20,228 nucleotides of DNA from AWTP1-13 sp041288195 (lineage in GTDB: Bacteria > Pseudomonadota > Alphaproteobacteria > Rhizobiales > Hyphomicrobiaceae), in the NCBI GenBank assembly GCA_041288195.1, contig JBGGME010000240.1, forward strand, positions 1-20,228, in the 5' to 3' direction. The notes beneath the pieces are model-generated. The model had not been told where the DNA came from, did not search any database, and was given only the letters and a program-made list of their open reading frames with translations. Both the position numbers and the translations under genes were made by a program. This document shows positions 8,894 through 15,242 of the stretch, in pieces (within the stretch, counting starts at the first letter, position 1; the number at the start of each line of letters is the position of its first letter).

Positions 8894-9300
8894 TACGGAG
8901 ACGCCGCGGACGCAACAGTACGGGCCGGCTCCAGCTCCAGGATCCCGGCCACGGCGTACATTGCGCAATAGGTGCAGCGCATCGACTGCAAGCCTTTGGG
9001 CATTTCCGCAGGACGTCGACGGTCGATAGTTTCGTCCTGGTCTCATCACCCGAGACGGGACAAGCGCCATGGCCGGCCGCGGTCATCGGCATCGGCCTAT
9101 CGCTGGCGATCGCGGCTATCCTGGCTGCGCGATTGGCTATGCCACCGGGCGAGACCTCCGAGCCGCCGCACGACGCGTAGCGCGGCAGCCGCGGCGAGCG
9201 GCTGTCTGAGCTTTCGTTGATATGCATCAAGAGTCACATTGTGATCGTCGGCAACGTCGGGCGCAAAGCCAGCCGCGACGTTGGCAACCGGAGACCGACG
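8894..9300. other. Gene-poor 407-base region between hppA and the ZIP transporter gene
   Basis: There is no convincing gene here. It holds a weak GGCCGG/CCGGCC hairpin (8923-8950) just after hppA, a perfect FNR/FixK-type box (9217-9230) and an 11-base dyad TCACA-T-TGTGA (9234-9244). Frame +1 up to the TAG at 9178-9180 encodes one convincing membrane helix (AAVIGIGLSLAIAAILAARL) followed by a polar tail, but it lacks an ATG, GTG or TTG upstream. An ATG with a plausible ribosome site at 9069 is in another frame, so this may be a frame-disrupted remnant of a tiny membrane protein. Confidence 0.35.
9217..9230. promoter_or_regulatory. Perfect FNR/FixK-type box (anaerobox) upstream of the ZIP transporter gene
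   Basis: TTGAT-ATGC-ATCAA matches the FNR/Anr/FixK consensus TTGAT-N4-ATCAA at all ten fixed bases. Its centre is 77 bases before the ATG at 9301; activation from -41.5 would put the start near 9265. No obvious -10 box was found at the matching place, so activation or repression under low oxygen remains an inference. Confidence 0.55.
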
Positions 9301-10044
9301 ATGGAGGCCACTATCGGCTCTGTATTTCTGGCGGCCATGATCACGGCGATTGTAACGGGCCTTGGCGCGGCGCCATTCCTGTTCGTGCGCCAAATCCGCC
9401 CCTGGTGGCTCAGTATTGCCAATGGCGCCGCGGCAGGCCTGATGCTCGGGGCGTCCCACAATCTCATCTCCGAGGGCACCAAGCTCGATCCGGCGCGTGT
9501 GCTGCTCGGTATTCTCGCCGGCCTGTTCGCCATCGTCGTTGCCAATCGGCTCATCCGCCGGCGCCAGACGGTTGAGATCGCCGACCTCCGGGGCGTGAAC
9601 GGGCGCAAGGCCCTGCTGCTGCTCGGAGTCATGACCGCGCATTCGTTCGCGGAAGGGCTTGGCGTCGGCGTGTCGTTTGGGGGAGGGAACGAGCTCGGCG
9701 TGTTCATCACCACGGCCATCGCCATCCACAACATTCCCGAAGGCCTTGCGATCTGCCTGGTGCTGATCCCTCGCGGTACCTCGGTCACCAAGGCTTCCCT
9801 CTGGAGCATCTTCACGAGCCTGCCGCAGCCGCTGATGGCCGTACCAGCCTATATCTTCGTGCGGATGTTTGAGCCACTTCTGCCGATCGGCCTCGGGCTC
9901 GCGGCTGGGGCCATGATCTGGATGGTATTCGCCGAGCTCATCCCGGACGCATTGAAGAGCGCAACCAGCGGGAGCATCGGCATCACGGTCGCCCTTGCGA
10001 TGACTGCGCTCTGGTCGCTGCAACACTTCTTCCTTAGTCATTAG
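9301..10044 (+). CDS. ZIP-family divalent metal transporter (ZupT-like)
   Basis: A 247-residue membrane protein with about 7-8 helices. The ZIP metal path is visible as HSFAEG (His114, Glu118) in the fourth helix and HNIPEG (His143, Glu147) in the fifth, as in the ZupT branch, which imports zinc and also iron, manganese or cobalt. The short His-poor loop after residue 85 (RLIRRRQ) probably separates the first three helices from the core. ATG 9301 is preferred over an in-frame TTG at 9217 because GGAG lies 6 bases upstream and the upstream TTG would add a polar tail and sit inside the FNR-type box. The gene is followed 50 bases later by an iron-permease-like gene, suggesting a metal-uptake operon. 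The true metal is not readable. Confidence 0.9.
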   Translation: MEATIGSVFLAAMITAIVTGLGAAPFLFVRQIRPWWLSIANGAAAGLMLGASHNLISEGTKLDPARVLLGILAGLFAIVVANRLIRRRQTVEIADLRGVNGRKALLLLGVMTAHSFAEGLGVGVSFGGGNELGVFITTAIAIHNIPEGLAICLVLIPRGTSVTKASLWSIFTSLPQPLMAVPAYIFVRMFEPLLPIGLGLAAGAMIWMVFAELIPDALKSATSGSIGITVALAMTALWSLQHFFLSH

Positions 10045-10060
10045 GGAGCGCGCGCGGTTC

Positions 10061-10083
10061 GCTCTCGAACTCGAGCTTCGAGC
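10061..10083. other. Intercistronic stem-loop between the two metal-transport genes
   Basis: GCTCTCGAA (10061-10069) pairs with TTCGAGC (10077-10083) with a two-base bulge around the loop CTCGAGC. It lies in the 50-base gap, so it could be a processing or mild attenuation element. It has no T-run. Confidence 0.25.
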
Positions 10084-10094
10084 AAAGAGCATCC

Positions 10095-10541
10095 ATGGAC
10101 AGCACGAGGAACCGAGATATGAGAGATTCGTTCCGCCAGCTGGCTGAGCGCACCGCACATGCCGTTGGATCGCCCTGGGCCTTCATGCTCGCGCTGCTCA
10201 CCATCGCCGTATGGGGCGTGACGGGGGCCTATTTCAAATTCTCGGACACTTGGCAGTTGTTCATCAACACCGGCACGACGATCGTCACGTTCTTGATGGT
10301 CTTCCTGATCCAGAACACGCAAAATCGAGAGACGAGAATAGTCGCCTTGAAGCTCGATGAATTGCTGCGTGGCGTCGAGGGGGCAAGAACCGGGCTGGTT
10401 CAGCTCGATCACATGTCCGATGAGGAGCTCGAAATCGTTCAGCAAGAGTTCACTCGGCTGCGCGACAGGTACGCGCCACTGGTCGACGATGACCTGGCTC
10501 ATGTGGAACGCGAGCTGGCGGCGCGCAGGCGGCGAGACTGA
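10095..10541 (+). CDS. Low-affinity iron permease family protein
   Basis: A 148-residue protein resembling the low-affinity iron permease family (Pfam Iron_permease), best known from yeast Fet4 but common as short bacterial proteins. Two membrane helices are predicted at about 25-45 and 53-73; the second ends in the characteristic FLIQNTQNRE, followed by LKLDELLR. The C-terminal half (about 85-148) is a charged, probably helical cytoplasmic tail. Bacterial members are mostly untested, so transport of iron is inferred from the family name and from the ZIP gene just upstream. ATG 10095 was used; Met9 (10119) is an alternative start. There is no visible Fur, Irr or RirA-type operator before it, consistent with transcription from the ZIP promoter. 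Confidence 0.82.
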   Translation: MDSTRNRDMRDSFRQLAERTAHAVGSPWAFMLALLTIAVWGVTGAYFKFSDTWQLFINTGTTIVTFLMVFLIQNTQNRETRIVALKLDELLRGVEGARTGLVQLDHMSDEELEIVQQEFTRLRDRYAPLVDDDLAHVERELAARRRRD

Positions 10542-10590
10542 CGTGCAACGCCAAGACACTGTGACCGGCGGCGATCGACCATGTGGCATG

Positions 10591-10609
10591 CGCCGGCGCG
10601 GCGCCGGCG
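10591..10609. terminator. GC-rich hairpin after the iron-permease gene
   Basis: Two CGCCGGCG arms (10591-10598 and 10602-10609) pair perfectly around CGG. The hairpin lies 50 bases after the iron-permease stop and ends two bases before the left bamE repeat. No T-run follows, so the terminator call is tentative. Confidence 0.4.
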
Positions 10610-10611
10610 GC

Positions 10612-10855
10612 GCGACACGGCTGCCTCACTCCAGCCCGAGCTGCTTGACGCCGAGGTTGCGGAACAAGGCCTTCAGCATGCCCTCGTCCTTGGAGTGGCT
10701 CGGCGTCTCGTTCTTGACGTAGTCGAACACCTTGCCGTCCTTGAGCCCGTATTGGGCCACGCGGTCGACCGAGCCCATCTGCCCGAAATAGACCGCGACC
10801 ATGCGCCGGTCCTTCTCCTTGGCGACAGGAAAAGCGTCTGGCCCTGGGTGCTCGA
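10612..10855 (-). repeat. Left copy of a ~245-bp direct repeat (bamE 3' end)
   Basis: This copy aligns with 13241-13485 with six mismatches and one single-base gap, about 97% identity by hand count. Similarity stops sharply at CTCGA (10855/13485). The two copies are in the same orientation, 2,629 bases apart, and bracket the ada-type, thioesterase and EamA genes. The stretch 10856-10937 up to the EamA stop shows nothing recognisable. Confidence 0.9.
10626..10855 (-). pseudogene. Truncated, frameshifted bamE fragment
   Basis: The minus strand encodes the last ~70 residues of BamE (KEKDRRMVAVYFGQMGSVD through GVKQLGLE), almost identical to the intact gene at 13255-13767. Codons upstream of the LysGluLys are out of frame because this copy has lost one G near 10820 (CCTTGG against CCTTGGG), and the lipoprotein signal, lipobox and PGMS-type motif are missing altogether. 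An open frame extends to about 10883 with an unrelated N-terminus, but it lacks any export signal, so it should not make a working outer-membrane assembly protein. It is best read as a duplication scar from insertion or rearrangement at the bamE locus. Confidence 0.88.
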
Positions 10856-10937
10856 CCTGGGCCAGGCTTGCCGAGCCGCTCACCGACCGCGTTGAGTGGC
10901 CGTACGTGCTGATTGCCTGCTAATCCAATCTTCGCAT

Positions 10938-11891
10938 TCACGCGCGCCTTGCTGGCAGCGGGCCGCCGCTGACGACGTACACGCCGATCGAGATCAGAGC
11001 GATGGCTATCCAGTCGATTGCGGAGGGCCATTCACCGAGGATCGGGATGGCCATGAGAGCGGTCATCGCCGGGGTCAACGCGACGAATGCCGCTCCACTC
11101 GTGGCGCCGAGAATGCTGACCATGCGCCCGTAAAGCAGCAGCGCGGCGATTGCTGTGAGGAGCCCCTGCACGACCGCTTGTAGTGCGATATCGGCCAATG
11201 GAGCCTCGAAGACGCCGGTTCCAGTGATCCACGCGTAGGCCGGCAGATAGAGCACCAGCGAGCCGACAGCCGCAATGGCGGCGGCATGGAGACCATCGAG
11301 CCGCGCGCGCCGCATGGCGACCGTGTAGCAGGCCCAGGCCAATCCAGCCGCGAGAAACAGGACGTGGCCTATATTCTGTACGGTGCCGATGGTGCCACCC
11401 GTGCCCCAGACGATGCCAACAGCGCCCATCACAATGAGGACGAGGCCAACCCTCTTCTGGGGTGTGAACGCCTCTCGCAATACGGCGGCAGCCAGGATCG
11501 CCACCATCAGCGGCATCACGCCGGGAAATAGGGCGCCCGCATGCGCTGCGGGCGCAAACAGCAAGCCGGCGTTCACCAGTAGGACCATCGGCGCACCGCA
11601 GCCAAGCACAATGGCCACCAACCCGACCCAGCCGAGGCGGTCGCGCGCAAGTCCCTTATGCATGACATACGGCAGCAGGATCGAACCTGCCACGGCGAAC
11701 CGGATTGCCGCGATATCCCATGGCGTGAGGCTCGTGCGGACGCCGAGCCGGGACACGACGATGAAAGCGGCCCAGATGCTCGCGGCAGCAAGGCCGTAGA
11801 GTGCGCCGCGTGTGTACTCGGATGTGGTCGGGTGCTGCATGCCGCTCGAGGTCGACCCGGTGCCGGCAGTGCCGATCACGCGACGGCGCAT
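10938..11891 (-). CDS. EamA/DMT-family membrane transporter
   Basis: A 317-residue inner-membrane protein with ten hydrophobic helices arranged as two EamA repeats (about 28-155 and 165-312), the layout of drug/metabolite exporters such as RhaT-, YdcZ- or RarD-like proteins. Members export amino acids, metabolites or drugs; the substrate is unknown. The first ATG (11891) directly follows the thioesterase TGA with no gap; Met18 (11840) would give a more usual 300-residue protein and removes a polar leader. It is the last gene of a three-gene minus-strand cassette bracketed by the bamE repeat. The cassette seems, by eye, to use more A/T at third positions than the neighbouring backbone genes. 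Confidence 0.88.
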   Translation of the reverse strand: MRRRVIGTAGTGSTSSGMQHPTTSEYTRGALYGLAAASIWAAFIVVSRLGVRTSLTPWDIAAIRFAVAGSILLPYVMHKGLARDRLGWVGLVAIVLGCGAPMVLLVNAGLLFAPAAHAGALFPGVMPLMVAILAAAVLREAFTPQKRVGLVLIVMGAVGIVWGTGGTIGTVQNIGHVLFLAAGLAWACYTVAMRRARLDGLHAAAIAAVGSLVLYLPAYAWITGTGVFEAPLADIALQAVVQGLLTAIAALLLYGRMVSILGATSGAAFVALTPAMTALMAIPILGEWPSAIDWIAIALISIGVYVVSGGPLPARRA

Positions 11892-12374
11892 TCAACTCTG
11901 GAAGATCAGGCACGTGGTCGTGCCATGAGCGAGCAGGCGCCCCTTGCCATCTGTGACCCGTCCTTCGGCGGTGCCGATACGGCGGCCGCAGTTCAGGACG
12001 ACGCCTTCGGCCTTGATCAGGCCTGTTTCCGGCGTGATGGGCCGCACCAGCGATATCTTGAACTCGAGAGTCGTCTGGCCGACGCCCTTCTCCAGTGTCG
12101 ACTGGATGGCCAGTCCCATGCAGCTGTCGAGCAGCGTGGCGGCGAGACCACCGTGAACGGTACCAGCTGGGTTGAGGTGGGCGCCGGTCGGTATTGCGGT
12201 GACGACGACGCGTCCGCTCTCGGCCTGTGCGACGTCGTAGCCCAAGGTCTGGGCTATCGTATTGAGGGGCAGTGTTCCGTCGGCGAGCCCTTGGACAAAC
12301 TCCAGGCCGCTCATCTCCTTCTGCCTGTCGGCGCTGACGGTCCCATATGTCTTGTCGGCGATACGGCTTGGCAT
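11892..12374 (-). CDS. PaaI-family hotdog thioesterase
   Basis: A 160-residue single hotdog-fold protein of the PaaI/4-hydroxybenzoyl-CoA thioesterase group. The active-site helix region shows NPAGTVHGG (68-76), with Asp83 in the following LLDSCMG and conserved EFKISLVRPI later, the usual family pattern. It should hydrolyse acyl- or aryl-CoA thioesters in the cytoplasm as a tetramer; the substrate is unknown, and no phenylacetate genes lie nearby. The gene starts 43 bases after the Ada-type gene and abuts the EamA transporter gene, so the three are probably one transcript. A link between a CoA thioesterase and an exporter would fit release and export of an acid, but this is speculation. Confidence 0.87.
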   Translation of the reverse strand: MPSRIADKTYGTVSADRQKEMSGLEFVQGLADGTLPLNTIAQTLGYDVAQAESGRVVVTAIPTGAHLNPAGTVHGGLAATLLDSCMGLAIQSTLEKGVGQTTLEFKISLVRPITPETGLIKAEGVVLNCGRRIGTAEGRVTDGKGRLLAHGTTTCLIFQS

Positions 12375-12417
12375 CGGCTTGCCCCGTGTTTCCTTATTGA
12401 ACTACGAGCGTGTGGCA

Positions 12418-13095
12418 TCACTTCGGGATCGTCGGCGACCCATTTCCTGCAATCTGATGAGGCAATGTTGCCGGGGGCAGCGCCTCTCGTCCGGCGGCTT
12501 GCGAACGCCCTTGGCTCGCTGCAGGCCCTCTCGAACCGCCTGTTGCTTTTCGCAATGCGGAGGGTGGGCGCCCATAGAGGTGATTGAATGCGGCGCTCAT
12601 TCGCCGTGAGCTCGAAAACCCTGCACGCTCCGCGACCACGGAGACGGGAAGCTCCGTATCATCGAGGAGGAGTTTGGCGCGCTGTATGCGAAGCGACAGC
12701 GCCACTTGCAGCGGCGATGCATCAAGATGTTCGGCAAACAGGCGCGATAGGTGGCGCGGCCCAATTCCCAGTCTTTCGGCCAACGCATCGACGGTGTCCC
12801 TGTCCAGAGCGCCAGCCTGAACCAGGGCCAAGGCGCGCTCGACAGTTGTCTTGGTGCCCTTCCACGCCGGACAGAACGGAGCTGTCTCAGGGCGGCAACG
12901 AAGACAGGGGCGGTAGCCAGCACGCTCCGCTGCTGCTGCGCTTGGATAGAAGCGGATATTGCGCGCTAGCGGGGTGCGGACCCGACAAACGGGGCGGCAG
13001 TAGATCCCCGTCGTCTTGACAGCCACGAACACCACCCCATCCAGGGCGGGGTCGCGCCGTTGAAAGGCAGCATACTGCGCGGCGAAGTCGAGCAT
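12418..13095 (-). CDS. Ada-type methylphosphotriester sensor/AraC-family regulator (AdaA-like, no glycosylase domain)
   Basis: A 225-residue protein from the start at 13095 (239 residues from 13137). Residues 1-72 form the Ada metal-binding domain with zinc cysteines spaced C-x3-C-x26-C-x2-C (Cys33, 37, 64 and 67), the same spacing as E. coli Ada; the first should accept the methyl group from DNA phosphotriesters. An AraC-type helix-turn-helix pair follows (about 80-180), ending in YGRPPSALR. The closest architecture I recognise is the N-terminal half of Ada-AlkA fusion proteins, but here a low-complexity Gly/Ser/Ala/Pro tail of about 40 residues replaces the glycosylase. It may be a stand-alone regulator like Bacillus AdaA or a truncated fusion. 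It heads the cassette. Confidence 0.85.
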   Translation of the reverse strand: MLDFAAQYAAFQRRDPALDGVVFVAVKTTGIYCRPVCRVRTPLARNIRFYPSAAAAERAGYRPCLRCRPETAPFCPAWKGTKTTVERALALVQAGALDRDTVDALAERLGIGPRHLSRLFAEHLDASPLQVALSLRIQRAKLLLDDTELPVSVVAERAGFSSSRRMSAAFNHLYGRPPSALRKATGGSRGPAASQGRSQAAGREALPPATLPHQIAGNGSPTIPK

Positions 13096-13240
13096 GGCGC
13101 AGCTATACAGGGCAGGCAGAAGCGATGCGAGTTGCACGCGAGGACGAGGTCCGGAAACGACCGCTTATGGCAGATCGCGACACCGACCGTTCGCAGGCTT
13201 CCGGAACATGGCGGCATCAGCCCGCATTGCAGGCGTCGAC

Positions 13241-13485
13241 GCGACACGGCTGCCTCACTCCAGCCCGAGCTGCTTGACGCCGAGGTTGCGGAACAGCGCC
13301 TTCAGCATGCCCTCGTCCCTGGAGTGGCTCGGCGTCTCGTTCTTGATGTAGTCGAACACCTTGCCGTCCTTGAGCCCGTATTGGGCCACGCGGTCGACCG
13401 AGCCCATCTGCCCGAAATAGACCGCGACCACGCGGCGGTCCTTCTCCTTGGGCGACAGGAAAAGCGTCTGGCCCTGGGTGCTCGA
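13241..13485 (-). repeat. Right copy of the ~245-bp direct repeat (3' end of intact bamE)
   Basis: This copy lies within and just beyond the 3' end of bamE, including its stop codon and 14 bases after it. It is about 97% identical to 10612-10855. Because bamE is intact here and broken on the left, this is probably the parental copy. Confidence 0.9.
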
Positions 13486-13767
13486 GATGTAGTAGTAGGC
13501 GCTACCCGAGCCGACCGCCGCGGTGGTGGTCGGCGAGCCGAGCGCGGTCTTGACCTGCTCCTGGCTCATGCCCGGCGAAATCTGAGTGAGATCGCCTTCG
13601 TGGAACTGATGGCCATGCTTGGTGATGGTCTCGACGCAGGCCGTGAGCGACACCGCGATCAGCGCGGCAAGGCCGAGGCGGCGCAATCTGGCCGGACCCC
13701 GACTGGAGGTCGGGCGACGTCTCCTCTCGCCCCCCTCAACCGCGCTGCGTGGGCGCTCCATGTTCAA
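13255..13767 (-). CDS. bamE: Outer-membrane protein assembly factor BamE (SmpA/OmlA lipoprotein)
   Basis: A lipoprotein of the Bam complex, which inserts beta-barrel proteins into the outer membrane. A basic stretch, a short hydrophobic segment (AALIAVSLTAC) and a lipobox cysteine at residue 44 mark lipoprotein processing. The BamE domain follows, with the ISPGMSQEQVKTALGSPT motif (63-80), the YYYIS strand and the KEKDRR-VVAVYF strand. At 170 residues the leader from ATG 13767 is long; a TTG at 13686 would give a neat 16-residue signal peptide before the cysteine and may be the true start. The C-terminal region beyond the core (about 120-170) is the alphaproteobacterial extension. bamE is divergent from cbp3, the order usual in Alphaproteobacteria. 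Its 3' end is duplicated at 10612-10855. Confidence 0.92.
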   Translation of the reverse strand: MNMERPRSAVEGGERRRRPTSSRGPARLRRLGLAALIAVSLTACVETITKHGHQFHEGDLTQISPGMSQEQVKTALGSPTTTAAVGSGSAYYYISSTQGQTLFLSPKEKDRRVVAVYFGQMGSVDRVAQYGLKDGKVFDYIKNETPSHSRDEGMLKALFRNLGVKQLGLE

Positions 13768-13906
13768 GTCGTCCCCCGAGAATCGGTCGCGTGCCGACAG
13801 CCTCTATCCGCTATCGCACCGACCGTGAGTTTGCAACTTGGCGAACCCCGCCCTCCCCAAGGCGGACTCCCGGCCCACCGATGTCCGCGCAGCCACGTAG
13901 CCTGAC

Positions 13907-14479
13907 ATGCTGGATTGGCTGAAGACTCGAAGCGACCGCCGGCAAATTGCACGATCTATTTATGGCTCGATTGTGACCCGGGCGCGCGAGCCCGTGTTCT
14001 ACGCGCGGTGGGGCGTGCCCGATTCGATCCAGGGGCGGTTCGAGATGGTCGCGCTGCACCTCGTGCTGGCTCTGCGCCGGATCGCCGCGGAAGGGCCCGA
14101 TGCCGAGCCTCTCGGGCGGGCGCTGACCGAGGCCTTCGTGGTCGATCTCGACGACGTGATGCGCGAGATGACGTTCGGCGACCTCGCCGTTCCCCGCGAG
14201 GTCAAGCGCGCGACGGCGGCCCTGTTCGACCGGCACAGTGCCTATTCCAAGGCGCTCGAGGCACCCGGGGGCTCGGTGCTGGCCGACGCGCTCCGCGCGC
14301 AGCTTGCCTACCTCTATGCCGACCAGGCCTCCGCGAAGGGCGCGGGCACCCCTGCCGTCCCGGGGCTTGATGCGCAGGGCCTCTCCGACTATGTGCGCAG
14401 CGTGGCAAGCGCACTTGACGCACAACCGGCCTCGCCCATCCTGGCAGGGCGACTCGAATGGCCGCAGCCCCCGCGCTGA
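13907..14479 (+). CDS. Ubiquinol-cytochrome c chaperone (CBP3-family) protein
   Basis: A 190-residue protein resembling the ubiquinol-cytochrome c chaperone domain (yeast Cbp3/human UQCC1). Features include ARSIYGSIVTRAREPVFY near residues 15-32, DSIQGRFEM near 39-47 and DLDDVMREMTFGDLAVP near 80-96, the last block being the family hallmark. In mitochondria Cbp3 assists cytochrome b synthesis and bc1-complex assembly; the bacterial role is less studied and inferred by homology. It is cytoplasmic or peripheral to the membrane, with no signal peptide or helix. It starts a run of same-strand genes (yceD, plsX, fabH, ihfA, merR) and is divergent from bamE across a 139-base gap without a convincing promoter motif. 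Confidence 0.9.
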   Translation: MLDWLKTRSDRRQIARSIYGSIVTRAREPVFYARWGVPDSIQGRFEMVALHLVLALRRIAAEGPDAEPLGRALTEAFVVDLDDVMREMTFGDLAVPREVKRATAALFDRHSAYSKALEAPGGSVLADALRAQLAYLYADQASAKGAGTPAVPGLDAQGLSDYVRSVASALDAQPASPILAGRLEWPQPPR

Positions 14480-14502
14480 ACGTGCTTGCCTGGAGCCTCG
14501 CC

Positions 14503-15051
14503 ATGAACCGCAAGACCGACACCCCCACCCAGCTGGCTTGGGAGTATGCGATCCAGAGCATCCCCGAACGCGGCCTAACGGACGAGCGTAAGGCCTCCCC
14601 CGAGGAGCTCGCCGAGATTGCCCGTGCCCTCGATCTCCTGGCCTGCAAGAGCCTCTCCGCCGCCTTCACGATCATGCCGACGGTCGGTGGCCGCTATCAT
14701 CTCACCGGCACGCTCCGCGCCGACGTCATCCAGGCCTGCGTCGTTACGCTCGATCCCGTCGACAGCGCGATCGAGGAGGCTTTCGACGCCACGTTCTGGC
14801 CCGAGCGGGACATGCCGGCGCCGTCCGGCGGCGCCCTCGACATCGACGAGGAGCCCGACCCCGAGCCGATCGCTGCCGGGCAGATCGCAGTCGGCCGCGT
14901 CGTCTTCGAGCACCTGGCTGCTGCGATCGATCCCTTCCCCAGAATGCCCGACGCCGCCCTCGAGCGGGACACGGCGACTGGAGCCGCGGGCACCCCGGGC
15001 ACGACCGACAGCCCGTTCGCCGTCCTGGCCAACATCAAGCCAAGAACTTGA
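14503..15051 (+). CDS. yceD: DUF177/YceD-family protein (23S rRNA accumulation protein)
   Basis: A 182-residue DUF177 protein. The conserved core is clear: a strand region, RYHLTGTLRADVIQACVVTLDPV (about 77-99 counted from the longer start), an acidic middle (DIDEEPDPEP) and the terminal SPFAVLANIK, which matches the family's C-terminal SPFAxL. YceD homologues affect 23S rRNA accumulation and sit next to rpmF or plsX in many bacteria; here plsX follows and rpmF is absent. The ATG at 14503 was chosen because GGAG lies 7 bases upstream and it begins 23 bases after cbp3; an earlier ATG at 14458 would overlap cbp3 and has no ribosome site. The protein is predicted to be cytoplasmic and acidic. 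Confidence 0.9.
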   Translation: MNRKTDTPTQLAWEYAIQSIPERGLTDERKASPEELAEIARALDLLACKSLSAAFTIMPTVGGRYHLTGTLRADVIQACVVTLDPVDSAIEEAFDATFWPERDMPAPSGGALDIDEEPDPEPIAAGQIAVGRVVFEHLAAAIDPFPRMPDAALERDTATGAAGTPGTTDSPFAVLANIKPRT

Positions 15052-15127
15052 GACTGCAGCTGAATCTCACCATTGGTGGGCCCGTGCACGGTGCGCTCCG
15101 ACAGCCGCTGGCGCATCGAAAATCTGG

Positions 15128-15155
15128 TTGTTTCGCGCCTGCAAAGGGCTATGGT
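15128..15155 (+). promoter_or_regulatory. Weak candidate promoter before plsX
   Basis: TTGTTT (15128-15133), 16 bases and TATGGT (15150-15155) lie in the 191-base gap before plsX. This is the only gap over 150 bases in the cbp3-to-merR run, so a second transcript start is plausible. Nearby dyads CACCATTGGTG (15068-15078) and CCGTGCACGG (15082-15091) may mark the end of yceD. Confidence 0.25.
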
Positions 15156-15242
15156 CGCTCGTTTTCGGGGGCGCTGCGGTCTAGGTTTGTCCATCCCGCT
15201 CGGCGGGCCTGGCAAGCCCTACACCGGTGAGCATGGGGGGTC

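Noticed and set aside
9234..9244. CRP-like site (TCACA-T-TGTGA)
   Set aside because: The half-sites are in inverted order and have the wrong spacing for CRP (TGTGA-N6-TCACA); it is noted only as a dyad next to the anaerobox.
9217..9300. Upstream TTG start for the ZIP transporter
   Set aside because: The TTG lies within the FNR-type box and adds a polar 28-residue leader before the first membrane helix; ATG 9301 has GGAG at a good distance.
10045..10094. Fur, Irr or RirA-type operator before the iron permease gene
   Set aside because: No Irr-like TTTAGAA-TTCTAAA or Fur-like A/T-rich dyad was found; the gap holds only a GC-rich stem-loop.
10612..13485. Composite transposon or phage-type integrated element
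   Set aside because: There is no transposase or integrase gene, no terminal inverted repeat and no tRNA gene; the flanking repeats are bamE coding sequence, not an insertion sequence.
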